NCBI GenBank assembly: GCA_041853585.1
Contig: JBGZSM010000044.1
Coordinates: 1 to 11,106 of the forward strand
Reading direction: 5' to 3'
DNA length: 11,106 nt
DNA from: JAUNKE01 sp041853585
Lineage (GTDB): Bacteria > Bacillota > Clostridia > Peptostreptococcales > Filifactoraceae
The stretch's first letter is position 1, and the number at the start of each line of letters is the position of its first letter. The position numbers and the translations under genes were made by a program. A model generated the notes under the pieces. The model was not told the origin of the DNA. It searched no databases and was given only the letters and a program-made list of their open reading frames with translations. This document shows, piece by piece, positions 1-7,230 of the stretch.

Positions 1-223
1 CAATATATTTTTCTTATTTTTTCAGCACTAATTCCGAAATTGAATTTTATTAAGCAAATCAGAATCCCGAACCGAAAGAAGAATTGCTGATCAAACGGGG
101 ATAAAAAACAAAAACGAAAAACCGGATAGAAAATATAGAATTCAAAACACAAATGGAGAACAGGAATAGGAGCGAGAAATTAAAATGAAAATGTCCGAAC
201 GAAATAATTTAGATTTTCCCCAT

Positions 224-256
224 AAAAAATGCAAAAGCCGTTTGACTTTTGCATTT
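224..256 (-). terminator. Intrinsic terminator of the chemoreceptor gene
   Basis: An 11-bp perfect stem (227-237 pairing with 246-256) encloses an 8-base loop. On the minus strand it is followed by a run of T (plus-strand A run from 224). It lies 36 bases past the chemoreceptor stop codon, in the right orientation to end that transcript. The stem is AT-rich apart from its inner G-C pairs, so it may be moderate in strength. Confidence 0.85.
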
Positions 257-292
257 CTGAAGGATAGAAATATAACTTATTGGTATTGTTTG

Positions 293-2452
293 CTAGTATT
301 TGTCACCGCCGCTTGAACGGTTTGTATAAGAAATTTCATCATAGTTTATCTGCTCTTTTGGATAATCCTGAATTGATTGAGTGGAATTCTGATTTGCAAA
401 ATTGCTCGTCTCTTCTAATTTGAATTTCTTCACTTCGTCGTATAACATCGTCGCTTGCGCCGAAAGTTCTTCACTCGCTGCAGAACTCTGTTCCGCAGTT
501 GCCGCATTGCTCTGCACGACGGTGGATATTGAGCTCAAGCCATCGCTGATTTCATCAATGGTTATCGCCTGTTCTTGACTCGATTTTGCAATCACTTCAA
601 CGATGCTGCTGGTTTCTTCGGTTCTCGTTCTGATTTTGCCGAGTGATTCCGCAGTATCTTTCGCAATGCCCAATCCGATTCCTGCATTTCGTACGCTCTC
701 TTCTACGAGCATCTGCGTTTGTTTTGCCGCTTCCGCCGAGCGTACCGCTAGACTTCTTACCTCATCCGCTACGACGGCAAATCCTTTGCCCGCTTCTCCC
801 GCTCTCGCCGCTTCGACCGCCGCATTGAGTGCCAAAATATTGGTTTGGAATGCGATATCGTCGATGGCTTTGATGATTTTATGAATCTCTTCGGACGACT
901 TGCTGATTTCTTCCATCGCCGAAAGCATCTGATTCATGTGCTCATTTCCCTGCTCCACTTCTCTTCCGGATTCCATTGCTAAGGTTTTTGCGTTTTCCGC
1001 ATTTTGTGCATTGTTTTTGGATTGCTCCGAAATGACACGAATGGATTCGGTCAGCGTTTGAATCGAGCTTGCCTGCTCCGCCGCGCCGGTTGCTAAACTC
1101 TGTGCCGCGGAGGATACATGCGCCGAGCCTTGATTTACCTGCTCGGAAGATTGATTTATCATCATCAATGTGTTGTTGAGTGACAAAGAAATGAGCTGCA
1201 ACGCCTCTTTGATGCTGCTGAACTCGCCCTTGTATTCTTTGGTCAGACGAATTCTCATGTCGCCGTCCGCCATCTGTTTCAACACTTGTGAAATTTCTTG
1301 TATATAATCGATATATTCTCGAAGTCTGTTTACCGTCTGCCCCATGGAATTCGCAACCATGCCGATTTCATTTTTGGATTCGATGTCAAGCTGAACATTC
1401 AAATCTCCACCGGCGATTTGCTCCGCTACGCCGTTCAGTTTGACCAATGGTTTGCTGATTCTTTTTGCCACACGCCAAATCAAAGCAAAGTATGCCAAAA
1501 TCGTTCCCATCAACAGAACGAGCAGAGTGTTTCGAAGAATATTATAGCTGCTCATAAATTCTTTTTCGGGTAATACCGAGTTGATCGCCCATCCTCGTTG
1601 GCCGACTGCCGCGAGATAGCCGACATTTGGAATTTCAAATTCCTCAAATTCCACTAAGCTGTAATTTCGATTGGTGATTGTGTCTTTGAGTTCTTTATTG
1701 ATTGGTGCATCCGCCACATTGATTCCTATAACATCTTTGTTAGGATGATACAGAACATCATTGAATTTGGATAAAAGCACATAGAACCCGCTATCACCGA
1801 CTTTTTCGGATTCTAGCAGTTTTTCTATTCCTTTAATGCTTACATCCACGCCGGCTGCTGCAACTACATTTCCCTGCACATCTTTAATCGGTGATGAAAT
1901 CGTGACAATCATTTCGCCGACTGTCTCATCAAAGTACGGCTCGGTGGTTATATATTGTGCTGAAGGATTTTCTTTAAGCGCCGTGTACCATTCTCTTGAG
2001 TGAATATTCCATGCGCCGTCTGAAAAATATCCGTCGGAAGCCCATACCTGATTGGTTTTTTCATCCGCAATCCATGTTGCAAAAATATATGAATCGCTTT
2101 TCGCCATATTGACCAAGGTCTCAAAGGACTCATCAAATCCATCGATTTTCTTGAGTTCTTCACCTGCTCTCAGCTTTCGAATAATCTCATTAAATTGCTG
2201 ATTTTGTGCCATCGAGTAAGACAATAAATCAAATTTTTGAAAATGCTGGTCCACTTGCGATGCAAATGCCTTCGTCTCCAACGAAATTTTTTCTTTCGCC
2301 AGACTGACCAAATTTGTTTTTACGGTTCGTAATACAATTATGGTCAAACAAAGCATAGCGATAATTATCGGTATCCCTATCCACCTCATTATTTCTCCCG
2401 TTATCGTGCTCTGTCCTCTTTTGCCAACTTTTCCGGCTAATAACTTATTCAT
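293..2452 (-). CDS. Methyl-accepting chemotaxis protein with dCache sensor
   Basis: This is a transmembrane chemoreceptor of 719 residues that would signal to CheA/CheW at the inner face of the membrane. Seen in order: a short cytoplasmic start, a membrane segment at about 24-42, an extracellular double-Cache-type sensor at about 43-300, a second membrane segment at about 306-327, a HAMP domain at about 325-380, and a long helical signalling domain at about 435-675. The conserved hairpin tip lies around 531-567 (AFQTNILALNAAVEAARAGE). The sensor has R153, W155, Y156, Y173, D175 and D203, spaced like the amino-acid-binding signature of dCache receptors such as PctA, although the leading Tyr position appears to be Trp148. 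The polar tail has no NWETF-like CheR-binding pentapeptide. The ATG is preceded by GGGAGG at good spacing. It is a single-gene unit between terminators. Receptor identity is secure; the ligand is inferred. Confidence 0.96.
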   Translation of the reverse strand: MNKLLAGKVGKRGQSTITGEIMRWIGIPIIIAMLCLTIIVLRTVKTNLVSLAKEKISLETKAFASQVDQHFQKFDLLSYSMAQNQQFNEIIRKLRAGEELKKIDGFDESFETLVNMAKSDSYIFATWIADEKTNQVWASDGYFSDGAWNIHSREWYTALKENPSAQYITTEPYFDETVGEMIVTISSPIKDVQGNVVAAAGVDVSIKGIEKLLESEKVGDSGFYVLLSKFNDVLYHPNKDVIGINVADAPINKELKDTITNRNYSLVEFEEFEIPNVGYLAAVGQRGWAINSVLPEKEFMSSYNILRNTLLVLLMGTILAYFALIWRVAKRISKPLVKLNGVAEQIAGGDLNVQLDIESKNEIGMVANSMGQTVNRLREYIDYIQEISQVLKQMADGDMRIRLTKEYKGEFSSIKEALQLISLSLNNTLMMINQSSEQVNQGSAHVSSAAQSLATGAAEQASSIQTLTESIRVISEQSKNNAQNAENAKTLAMESGREVEQGNEHMNQMLSAMEEISKSSEEIHKIIKAIDDIAFQTNILALNAAVEAARAGEAGKGFAVVADEVRSLAVRSAEAAKQTQMLVEESVRNAGIGLGIAKDTAESLGKIRTRTEETSSIVEVIAKSSQEQAITIDEISDGLSSISTVVQSNAATAEQSSAASEELSAQATMLYDEVKKFKLEETSNFANQNSTQSIQDYPKEQINYDEISYTNRSSGGDKY

Positions 2453-2515
2453 TTGAATTTCCTCCCTGAAATTATGCTATTGTTATATCGTTCGACAACT
2501 CCGGAAGCTTAATAT

Positions 2516-2543
2516 ATTTCGGTAATTTATTTATTCTTTTTTA
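2516..2543 (-). promoter_or_regulatory. Possible sigma-28 (SigD/FliA-like) promoter for chemoreceptor
   Basis: On the minus strand, TAAA (2540-2543) is followed after 16 bases by ACCGAAAT (2516-2523). This resembles the motility-sigma consensus TAAA-N15-GCCGATAT, with two mismatches and one extra spacer base. It sits 64 bases before the chemoreceptor ATG, a sensible distance, and chemoreceptor genes are classic targets of that sigma factor. The region is so AT-rich that a chance match is quite possible, and loose sigma-70-like boxes also exist nearby. Confidence 0.25.
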
Positions 2544-2742
2544 TTATCTATTTAATATCTTTGTATCTATTTTCAAAAACATTTCAAACCCGTCATAAAA
2601 TACAATTGAAATTAAAAATTTCACGGAAGGAATGCTCTTGAAAAAATCATTTAAGAATTTCTTGCACGCCAAAAAGCTGTTGCAAAACGAGATTTTTTCT
2701 TTCTGCAGCAGCTCCCTTTTTAGTCTGAACGATGAGGCGCAT

Positions 2743-2771
2743 AAAAAATCCCTGTTTCAACAACAGGGATT
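2743..2771 (-). terminator. Intrinsic terminator after amidohydrolase gene
   Basis: A 10-bp perfect stem (2747-2756 pairing with 2762-2771) has a 5-base loop and a CCCTG/CAGGG core. On the minus strand it is followed by a T run (plus-strand A run 2743-2748). It starts only four bases beyond the TAA stop of the amidohydrolase, so it closes the two-gene operon. Confidence 0.93.
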
Positions 2772-2775
2772 CGTA

Positions 2776-3927
2776 TTATCGTCCAAATACTTCTTCGCCG
2801 CATACATAGACGCGTAAGGTTTTAGCTTGCAAATCCAAAGGGTCTCTATCCCAAATGACGATGTCCGCATCCAATCCTTCGCGAATCGCTCCTTTGAGAT
2901 TTTCGATTCCTAAAGCCTCCGCCGGATTGACGGTAATCGCTTTGAGCGCTTCGTTCACATCCATGCCCGCTTTGACTGCAAGTGCCGCACACATATTGAG
3001 TGAGCCCTGCGGAATAACCGGATGGTCGGTGATAATCGAAACCTTGACGCCTTTTTCATTCAAAATTTTTGCCGTTTCAAAACTGATGTTGCGCAACTCA
3101 ATTTTGGATTTTGTTCCGAAAGTCGGTCCGACCTGTGCGTACAATTCATTCTCCACGATGTAGTCTGCGATAAAATGTCCTTCGGTACAATGCTCCAAAG
3201 TCAGTTTGAGACCGAACTCTTTCGCCACGCGAATCGCTGTACAGATATCGTCGGCACGATGCGCATGTGCTTTGAGCGGAATCTCTTTTTGGATTACCGG
3301 AATCATCGCTTCCATCTTCATATCGATGTCGAAATGATGACCTTTGAATTCCGCATCTTCTTTTTTGGCAATATAGTTTTCAGCCTTTGTCAATGTATCG
3401 CGCAAAATTGCAGCCACACCCATTCTGGTCATTGGTGCTTTTTTCCCATTTTGTCCGTAACAGCCTTTCGGATTTTCACCGAATGCACATTTCATCGCTG
3501 CCGGATGCTGAATAATCATCTTATCCACCACATCGCCGTACAGTGAAATCGTGGTAAAACTTCCGCCGACGACATTGGCGCTTCCCGGTCCGGTGCAGGC
3601 GGTCGTCACGCCGCCCCTGAGTGCGTCCTCAAATCCCGGGTCTTGCGGATTGATTCCGTCGACGGCTTGCATATCCGGCGTAACCGGGTCGCTCATCTCA
3701 TTTCCGTCTTCGCCTTCCCATCGCATCGCTTCGTTGAAAAGTCCGATATGGGAATGGGCATCGATCAAGCCGGGCATAACATATTGTCCCGTCGCATCAT
3801 ATTCTACATCATTGTTCGGATTGTCCAGTACATCCGCCACTCGGGTAATCTTTTCGCCGATGAATTCGACATCTTTTTTGACAAAACCTTCTTCTGCAAT
3901 AAATGTTAGACCATTTCTGATAATCAT
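2776..3927 (-). CDS. Metal-dependent amidohydrolase (imidazolonepropionase-like)
   Basis: This is a cytoplasmic metal-dependent hydrolase of 383 residues in the amidohydrolase superfamily (COG1228-like). It would hydrolyse a C-N bond in a small, perhaps cyclic, amino-acid-derived compound; the substrate is unknown. Visible are the N-terminal beta-sandwich strand set, the metal motif H58-S-H60 in a GLIDAHSH context, H221 and H223 in KAHAHRADD, H246 in LEHCTEGH, and the late catalytic Asp301 in TDH. A C-terminal sandwich segment ends in the usual A-D-I-V-I-W-D pattern. Metal ligands look complete, so it should be active. The ATG lies 9 bases past the upstream stop codon, and its AAGGAG site (3933-3938) overlaps that stop, so translation is coupled to the desulfidase-like gene. 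A terminator follows at once. Dihydroorotase, dipeptidase and imidazolonepropionase proper are alternatives I consider less likely. Confidence 0.9.
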   Translation of the reverse strand: MIIRNGLTFIAEEGFVKKDVEFIGEKITRVADVLDNPNNDVEYDATGQYVMPGLIDAHSHIGLFNEAMRWEGEDGNEMSDPVTPDMQAVDGINPQDPGFEDALRGGVTTACTGPGSANVVGGSFTTISLYGDVVDKMIIQHPAAMKCAFGENPKGCYGQNGKKAPMTRMGVAAILRDTLTKAENYIAKKEDAEFKGHHFDIDMKMEAMIPVIQKEIPLKAHAHRADDICTAIRVAKEFGLKLTLEHCTEGHFIADYIVENELYAQVGPTFGTKSKIELRNISFETAKILNEKGVKVSIITDHPVIPQGSLNMCAALAVKAGMDVNEALKAITVNPAEALGIENLKGAIREGLDADIVIWDRDPLDLQAKTLRVYVCGEEVFGR

Positions 3928-3936
3928 AGCTGCTCC

Positions 3937-5190
3937 TTATTCTTCTATCATGATATTTAGTATTTCAACATCGGTGGCACGCATTCCGTCTTTCGCCATC
4001 TGAGTGACTGCTCGAATCGTATCTTCCACCGTGTCTTTTATCAAGCCTTCCCCCGAATGAAACTTTTGCTTATTTGTCGCCAATGTATAACCCATAATCG
4101 CCGCATCGACCGAGGATGCGATTTTTGCCGCACAAGACGGCTTGGCTCCGTCACAAACGATTCCCGAAACATTGCCGAGCGTATTGGTGATGGTATCCAT
4201 AATTTCTTCCTTCGGGGCGTCGTGCAAATATGCAATCGCCGCTCCCGCTCCGCAAGCCGCGCTGACCGCCCCGCAATATGCCGAGAGTTTTCCAATTCTC
4301 TCTTTTTGCATCAAAGCGATCAGATTGCTGAAAATGAGCGAGCGAATCAATTTTTCCTCACTAACTCCGAGTTCATGCGCATAGATGATGACCGGCAATG
4401 AAACGGTAAGTCCTTGATTCCCCGAGCCCGAGTTGATGACAACGGGTTTGGAGCAGCCGCTCATTCGTGCATCCGAGCCGGCAGCCGCATAAGCCTTCGC
4501 CTTGATTCGTACATCGCTTCCGTAGCTTGCGAGCAAAGTTTTCCCGACATTCGCTCCGTACGAATGAACAAGTCCTTCGTTGGCGATATCCAAATTGTGT
4601 CGGATTTGCATTCGAATCAAATCTTCCAGCTCTCGAATATCGATTGTATTTGCAAAGTCGTAAATTTCGTTGAAGCTGAATCCCGTATCGGCTTTGCCCG
4701 TTTTTTCGCTCTCCTCACGATTGAGCAAAACCTCTCCGTCTTTTTCTATATAAGTAATGTTGGTATGCGCTTCTTTGATTTCAACAACAGCGGAATGTTT
4801 GCCTTTGCGCATCGTCAGTTTGATATATAAATTTTCGACACCTTCCGCCAATTTGATGGTGCAAATTTTTTGCTCGATAAGCGCTTTGGTTTTTTCGACA
4901 TCTTCCGCCGTCACCGTCGTCAGCACCTCGAGCATTCGGTTCGCATCACCGCCGACCAATCCTAATAAAATACTGGAAACCAATCCCTTCATTCCACCGG
5001 ACATCGGTACGGTAACCGCTTTTACATTTTTGATGATATTTCCGCTGCACAAAGCTTCAATTTCATCAGGCATATCCCCTAAGATTTCGCGTGTCTTTGC
5101 CGCTGCATAAGCTAATGCAATCGGCTCGGTACACCCCAAAGCCGGAACAAGCTCTTTTCTCAAAATCGTAATGTACTTATGTTCAAGCAT
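3937..5190 (-). CDS. UPF0597 / L-cysteine desulfidase-like (serine dehydratase alpha-like) enzyme
   Basis: This 417-residue cytoplasmic enzyme belongs to the UPF0597 family, which includes E. coli CyuA (YhaM) and archaeal CdsB. Known members break L-cysteine down to pyruvate, ammonia and sulfide with an Fe-S cluster, and the fold is related to the alpha domain of Fe-S L-serine dehydratase. Seen here: an N-terminal ALGCTEP motif (C20), SGCSKPVVINSGSGNQG at about 244-260, CGAVSAACGAGAA (C306, C313), and CDGAKPSCAAK (C346, C353). Several of these Cys are candidate cluster ligands. Length is close to the family norm. The frame opens at a GTG six bases earlier, but AGAGG (5197-5201) is properly spaced only from the ATG at 5190. 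It heads a two-gene operon with the amidohydrolase, behind an extended -10 promoter. Serine or another beta-substituted amino acid remains a possible substrate. Confidence 0.92.
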   Translation of the reverse strand: MLEHKYITILRKELVPALGCTEPIALAYAAAKTREILGDMPDEIEALCSGNIIKNVKAVTVPMSGGMKGLVSSILLGLVGGDANRMLEVLTTVTAEDVEKTKALIEQKICTIKLAEGVENLYIKLTMRKGKHSAVVEIKEAHTNITYIEKDGEVLLNREESEKTGKADTGFSFNEIYDFANTIDIRELEDLIRMQIRHNLDIANEGLVHSYGANVGKTLLASYGSDVRIKAKAYAAAGSDARMSGCSKPVVINSGSGNQGLTVSLPVIIYAHELGVSEEKLIRSLIFSNLIALMQKERIGKLSAYCGAVSAACGAGAAIAYLHDAPKEEIMDTITNTLGNVSGIVCDGAKPSCAAKIASSVDAAIMGYTLATNKQKFHSGEGLIKDTVEDTIRAVTQMAKDGMRATDVEILNIMIEE

Positions 5191-5220
5191 ATACACCTCT
5201 CACAAAAAATCTTTACTAGG

Positions 5221-5229
5221 ATTATAACA
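5221..5229 (-). promoter_or_regulatory. Extended -10 promoter of the desulfidase/amidohydrolase operon
   Basis: The minus strand reads TGTTATAAT here, a perfect extended -10 element (TGnTATAAT). It lies 30 bases before the ATG at 5190 and about 11 bases past the T run of the tRNA terminator. Any -35 box would fall within the terminator and is not recognisable, as is common for extended -10 promoters. The implied 5' leader is only about 20-25 bases, so no room remains for a riboswitch. Confidence 0.75.
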
Positions 5230-5240
5230 TAAAAACATAC

Positions 5241-5267
5241 AAAAAGCACCATCCTAACGGACAGTGC
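5241..5267 (-). terminator. Intrinsic terminator after tRNA-Val
   Basis: A 9-bp stem (5246-5254 pairing with 5259-5267, including two G-U pairs in the minus-strand RNA) has a 4-base loop and is followed on the minus strand by TTTTT (5241-5245). It begins 8 bases beyond the tRNA CCA end. It would end both the tRNA transcript and any read-through from the citrate operon. Confidence 0.9.
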
Positions 5268-5275
5268 CAAATTTT

Positions 5276-5351
5276 TGGTGGGCGTTACCGGGTTCGAACC
5301 AGTGACCCCCTGCTTGTCGAGCAGATACTCTCCCAACTGAGCTAAACGCCC
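5276..5351 (-). tRNA. tRNA-Val (anticodon GAC), CCA encoded
   Basis: A complete 76-base cloverleaf is readable on the minus strand. The acceptor stem GGGCGTT pairs with AACGCCC, followed by discriminator A and an encoded CCA. The D stem is GCTC/GAGT, the anticodon stem TCTGC/GCAGG, and the T arm ACTGG-TTCGAAC-CCGGT. The seven-base anticodon loop reads TCGACAA, which places GAC at 34-36 (plus-strand 5316-5318), reading valine codons GUC and GUU. Base 33 is C where U is nearly universal. Shifting the loop to restore U33 breaks the stem, so I keep GAC. The gene has its own promoter and terminator and lies directly after citX. Confidence 0.96.
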
Positions 5352-5361
5352 CAATGGATTT

Positions 5362-5390
5362 ATTATAAAGCATCAAGCCGAAAAAATCAA
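5362..5390 (-). promoter_or_regulatory. Sigma-70-type promoter of tRNA-Val
   Basis: On the minus strand TTGATT (5385-5390) is followed after exactly 17 bases by TATAAT (5362-5367), 10 bases before the mature tRNA 5' end. This is a near-consensus housekeeping promoter. The -35 box overlaps the TGA stop of citX (5387-5389), so the tRNA promoter is partly embedded in the citX gene. Confidence 0.88.
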
Positions 5391-5929
5391 TCTTTTTCTG
5401 AAATACTCTTCCAATTGGAGTACATTTCCGAAATTTTATTTTGTAATTCGAGCACCGTATGTGTTCGATTGCGACCGCATAAGACCGCTTTATTTTCACA
5501 AATCAAACATTTGCGCTCCGCATAGCCGATTTGCGTTCGAGATACGGATTCATTTTCTGTCAGCACATCGATATCGAACAGCCTGCCGAAGTAGTGATTT
5601 TCTTCGATAAGACACATTATTTTTTTGACTTCGGCGGCATCGTGTCGGATGACCAAAAAAAGTTCATCCCCCGCATCCGAAATTTTTTCTTCTTTATATA
5701 TAGTAGAACGGGAGCTCAAGGCAAGCTGCTCCAAAATCGCCTGCTTGCCCTGTGCAAAAATAATTTTTATCCATTCGTTGTTTTTTATCGGCCCCGGCAT
5801 ATTGAGCTTGTAACAAACAACCGTCTGCCGATATTGGACGAGCAATTCCGCAATACGATTTGCTCGCCACTCCCTTTGTGTCAAAATATCTTCGAGCCCC
5901 TGCTCTTTTCCTTTTGAAAAAATATTCAT
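5387..5929 (-). CDS. citX: Apo-citrate lyase phosphoribosyl-dephospho-CoA transferase
   Basis: CitX moves the triphosphoribosyl-dephospho-CoA group made by CitG onto a serine of the CitD acyl carrier protein, turning apo- into holo-citrate lyase in the cytoplasm. The 180-residue length fits the family (about 180). Recognisable family features are LNMPGPIK at 42-49, GRLFDIDVL at 115-123, and the Cys-rich segment CLIC (141-144) with C151-GRNRTH. The ATG overlaps the transporter stop as TAATG, and no strong Shine-Dalgarno site precedes it, so translational coupling is likely. In the E. coli-type order citCDEFXG this gene sits between citF and citG; here it is last in the operon. No terminator separates it from the tRNA-Val. 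Confidence 0.95.
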   Translation of the reverse strand: MNIFSKGKEQGLEDILTQREWRANRIAELLVQYRQTVVCYKLNMPGPIKNNEWIKIIFAQGKQAILEQLALSSRSTIYKEEKISDAGDELFLVIRHDAAEVKKIMCLIEENHYFGRLFDIDVLTENESVSRTQIGYAERKCLICENKAVLCGRNRTHTVLELQNKISEMYSNWKSISEKD

Positions 5930-7230
5930 TATGATAACAGATTACTGAACAGAATACTTGCGATAACCAATACGATTCCGCCACCAAGTCTTGACGAAAG
6001 CTGTGCATAAGACATCAAATCCATTCTCTTCGCCGCTCCAAGCACCGCAAGGTCTCCCGAACCGCCGCGGTTCGCCATACAAAGTCCTGCCGTAACCGCT
6101 GAGTCAATCGGGTAGAATCCGACAAGATAGCCGAGAAGCGCAGAGCCCAAAATCGCTCCGACAACGATCAAAAATGCCATTACCACATTACTCAAAGTGA
6201 TTGCCGCAATCAATTCTTTAAGATCCGTATCAACACCGACACCAACCATAATCAAGACGATAAAGTTTGCCGTGAAGAAGGATTGTAATTTCTTTGTGCC
6301 CGCACGAACGGAATCCGGAATGAGACCGAGCGCATTGGCAATCGCAACGAAGACAATCATATATGCCAACTGATGAATCTTAACTCCCCAGATTTCCGGT
6401 AAAAGAGTTTTCCCGAACAATCTTCCAAGCGCATAGAATGCTAATGCTGCAACAAGTCCCGCACCGATATTCTTCATCGATGCTTTTACCGAGCTTTCTT
6501 CCACTTGAATTTCGTTGCTATCTCTCATCAAAGTCTTTCCGTCGCCGGTTAGAGAAGGCTTCATTTTCCCGATTTTGTTCAACACCGCTGCCGTAATAAT
6601 CGCAAAGATATTTGCAATCGTGAGAATCGCAATCGCAAAAGTATAGTATTCCGCTTTCGGTCTTCCGGTTACCGTCTCATACATTTGGCTGAGAGGAACC
6701 GCTCCTCCACCGTTACCGCCGCCCATAATCGGCAATACATATTTGAGTGCAACTTCCGCCGGAGATACTCCGAACAGCAATCCACCAAGAGTTCCAAGCG
6801 CAAAAGCACCAATCAAACCGCCGAAGATTGCAGGGATATATCCTACGAAAGATTTAATAAGCAGTTTTCTGTCCAATCCTAAAATAGAACCGGTAATCAA
6901 CACGACGATAAAGAATGTCAGAAAGTCTTGATCATCCATAATTGTGTTTATAACACCAACATAGTTCTCCGGAATCATATTAAAATATACCAAAGCTGCC
7001 GATCCCAAGAAACTCAGTACCAAACCGCCTCCGATATACTCATTCCAAATCGGAATTCTGTCACCGATTTCATTCAAAATCATACCAATTGCAAACATGA
7101 GTGCAAATCCACCCACAAGGTCTTCCGACAATGCTCCAAAATATGCCGCTACAATTATAACAACCGATGTTGCTAATAACAGATACAACGGCATTCCGAA
7201 GTATTCTCTTTGTTGTTTTAGTTTTTCCAT
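5929..7230 (-). CDS. Citrate/malate transporter, 2-hydroxycarboxylate (2HCT) family
   Basis: This 433-residue membrane transporter of the CitS/CitP/MleP family imports citrate or a related 2-hydroxycarboxylate, either with Na+ or H+ or by exchange for a product. It is almost entirely hydrophobic with about eleven membrane segments in two repeats. The two family re-entrant-loop motifs are present: GGGNGGGAVPL at about 170-180, and NRGGSGD at 387-393 followed by SSRLGGG at 412-418. R388 and R414 are 26 residues apart, as are substrate-binding R402 and R428 of Klebsiella CitS. The frame is open back to 7326, but TAGGAG just before the ATG at 7230 fixes the start, and that site lies inside citG, whose end overlaps by 13 bases. 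Operon position makes citrate the likely substrate. CitS-like symport and CitP-like exchange cannot be told apart. Confidence 0.95.
   Translation of the reverse strand: MEKLKQQREYFGMPLYLLLATSVVIIVAAYFGALSEDLVGGFALMFAIGMILNEIGDRIPIWNEYIGGGLVLSFLGSAALVYFNMIPENYVGVINTIMDDQDFLTFFIVVLITGSILGLDRKLLIKSFVGYIPAIFGGLIGAFALGTLGGLLFGVSPAEVALKYVLPIMGGGNGGGAVPLSQMYETVTGRPKAEYYTFAIAILTIANIFAIITAAVLNKIGKMKPSLTGDGKTLMRDSNEIQVEESSVKASMKNIGAGLVAALAFYALGRLFGKTLLPEIWGVKIHQLAYMIVFVAIANALGLIPDSVRAGTKKLQSFFTANFIVLIMVGVGVDTDLKELIAAITLSNVVMAFLIVVGAILGSALLGYLVGFYPIDSAVTAGLCMANRGGSGDLAVLGAAKRMDLMSYAQLSSRLGGGIVLVIASILFSNLLS

Larger units (their letters stand above)
2453..2775. other. Spacer between amidohydrolase and chemoreceptor genes
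   Basis: This 323-base AT-rich gap holds the amidohydrolase terminator (2743-2771), the chemoreceptor Shine-Dalgarno site (CCTCCC on plus at 2461-2466), and presumably the chemoreceptor promoter. A second hairpin is visible: 2675-2684 pairs with 2704-2713 across a 19-base loop. It is complete as plus-strand RNA (one G-U pair) and has one mismatch as minus-strand RNA. A plus-strand ORF of 61 codons from 2632 (or a TTG at 2638) has a GGAAGGA in front. It runs through the terminator into the amidohydrolase gene, and its product resembles nothing I know, so it is not called as a gene. Confidence 0.6.

Noticed and set aside
185..316. Plus-strand ORF with AGGAG upstream near the left edge
   Set aside because: The Shine-Dalgarno spacing is too long, and the frame runs through the terminator into the chemoreceptor 3' end without resembling any protein.
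3022..3546. Plus-strand frame of 174 codons
   Set aside because: Shadow of the amidohydrolase gene: composition unlike a protein, no ribosome site, and full overlap with a clearly conserved gene.
5160..5499. Two minus-strand frames covering the tRNA (64 and 81 codons)
   Set aside because: They are translations of the tRNA-Val gene and its flanks; such false proteins over tRNAs are a known annotation artefact.
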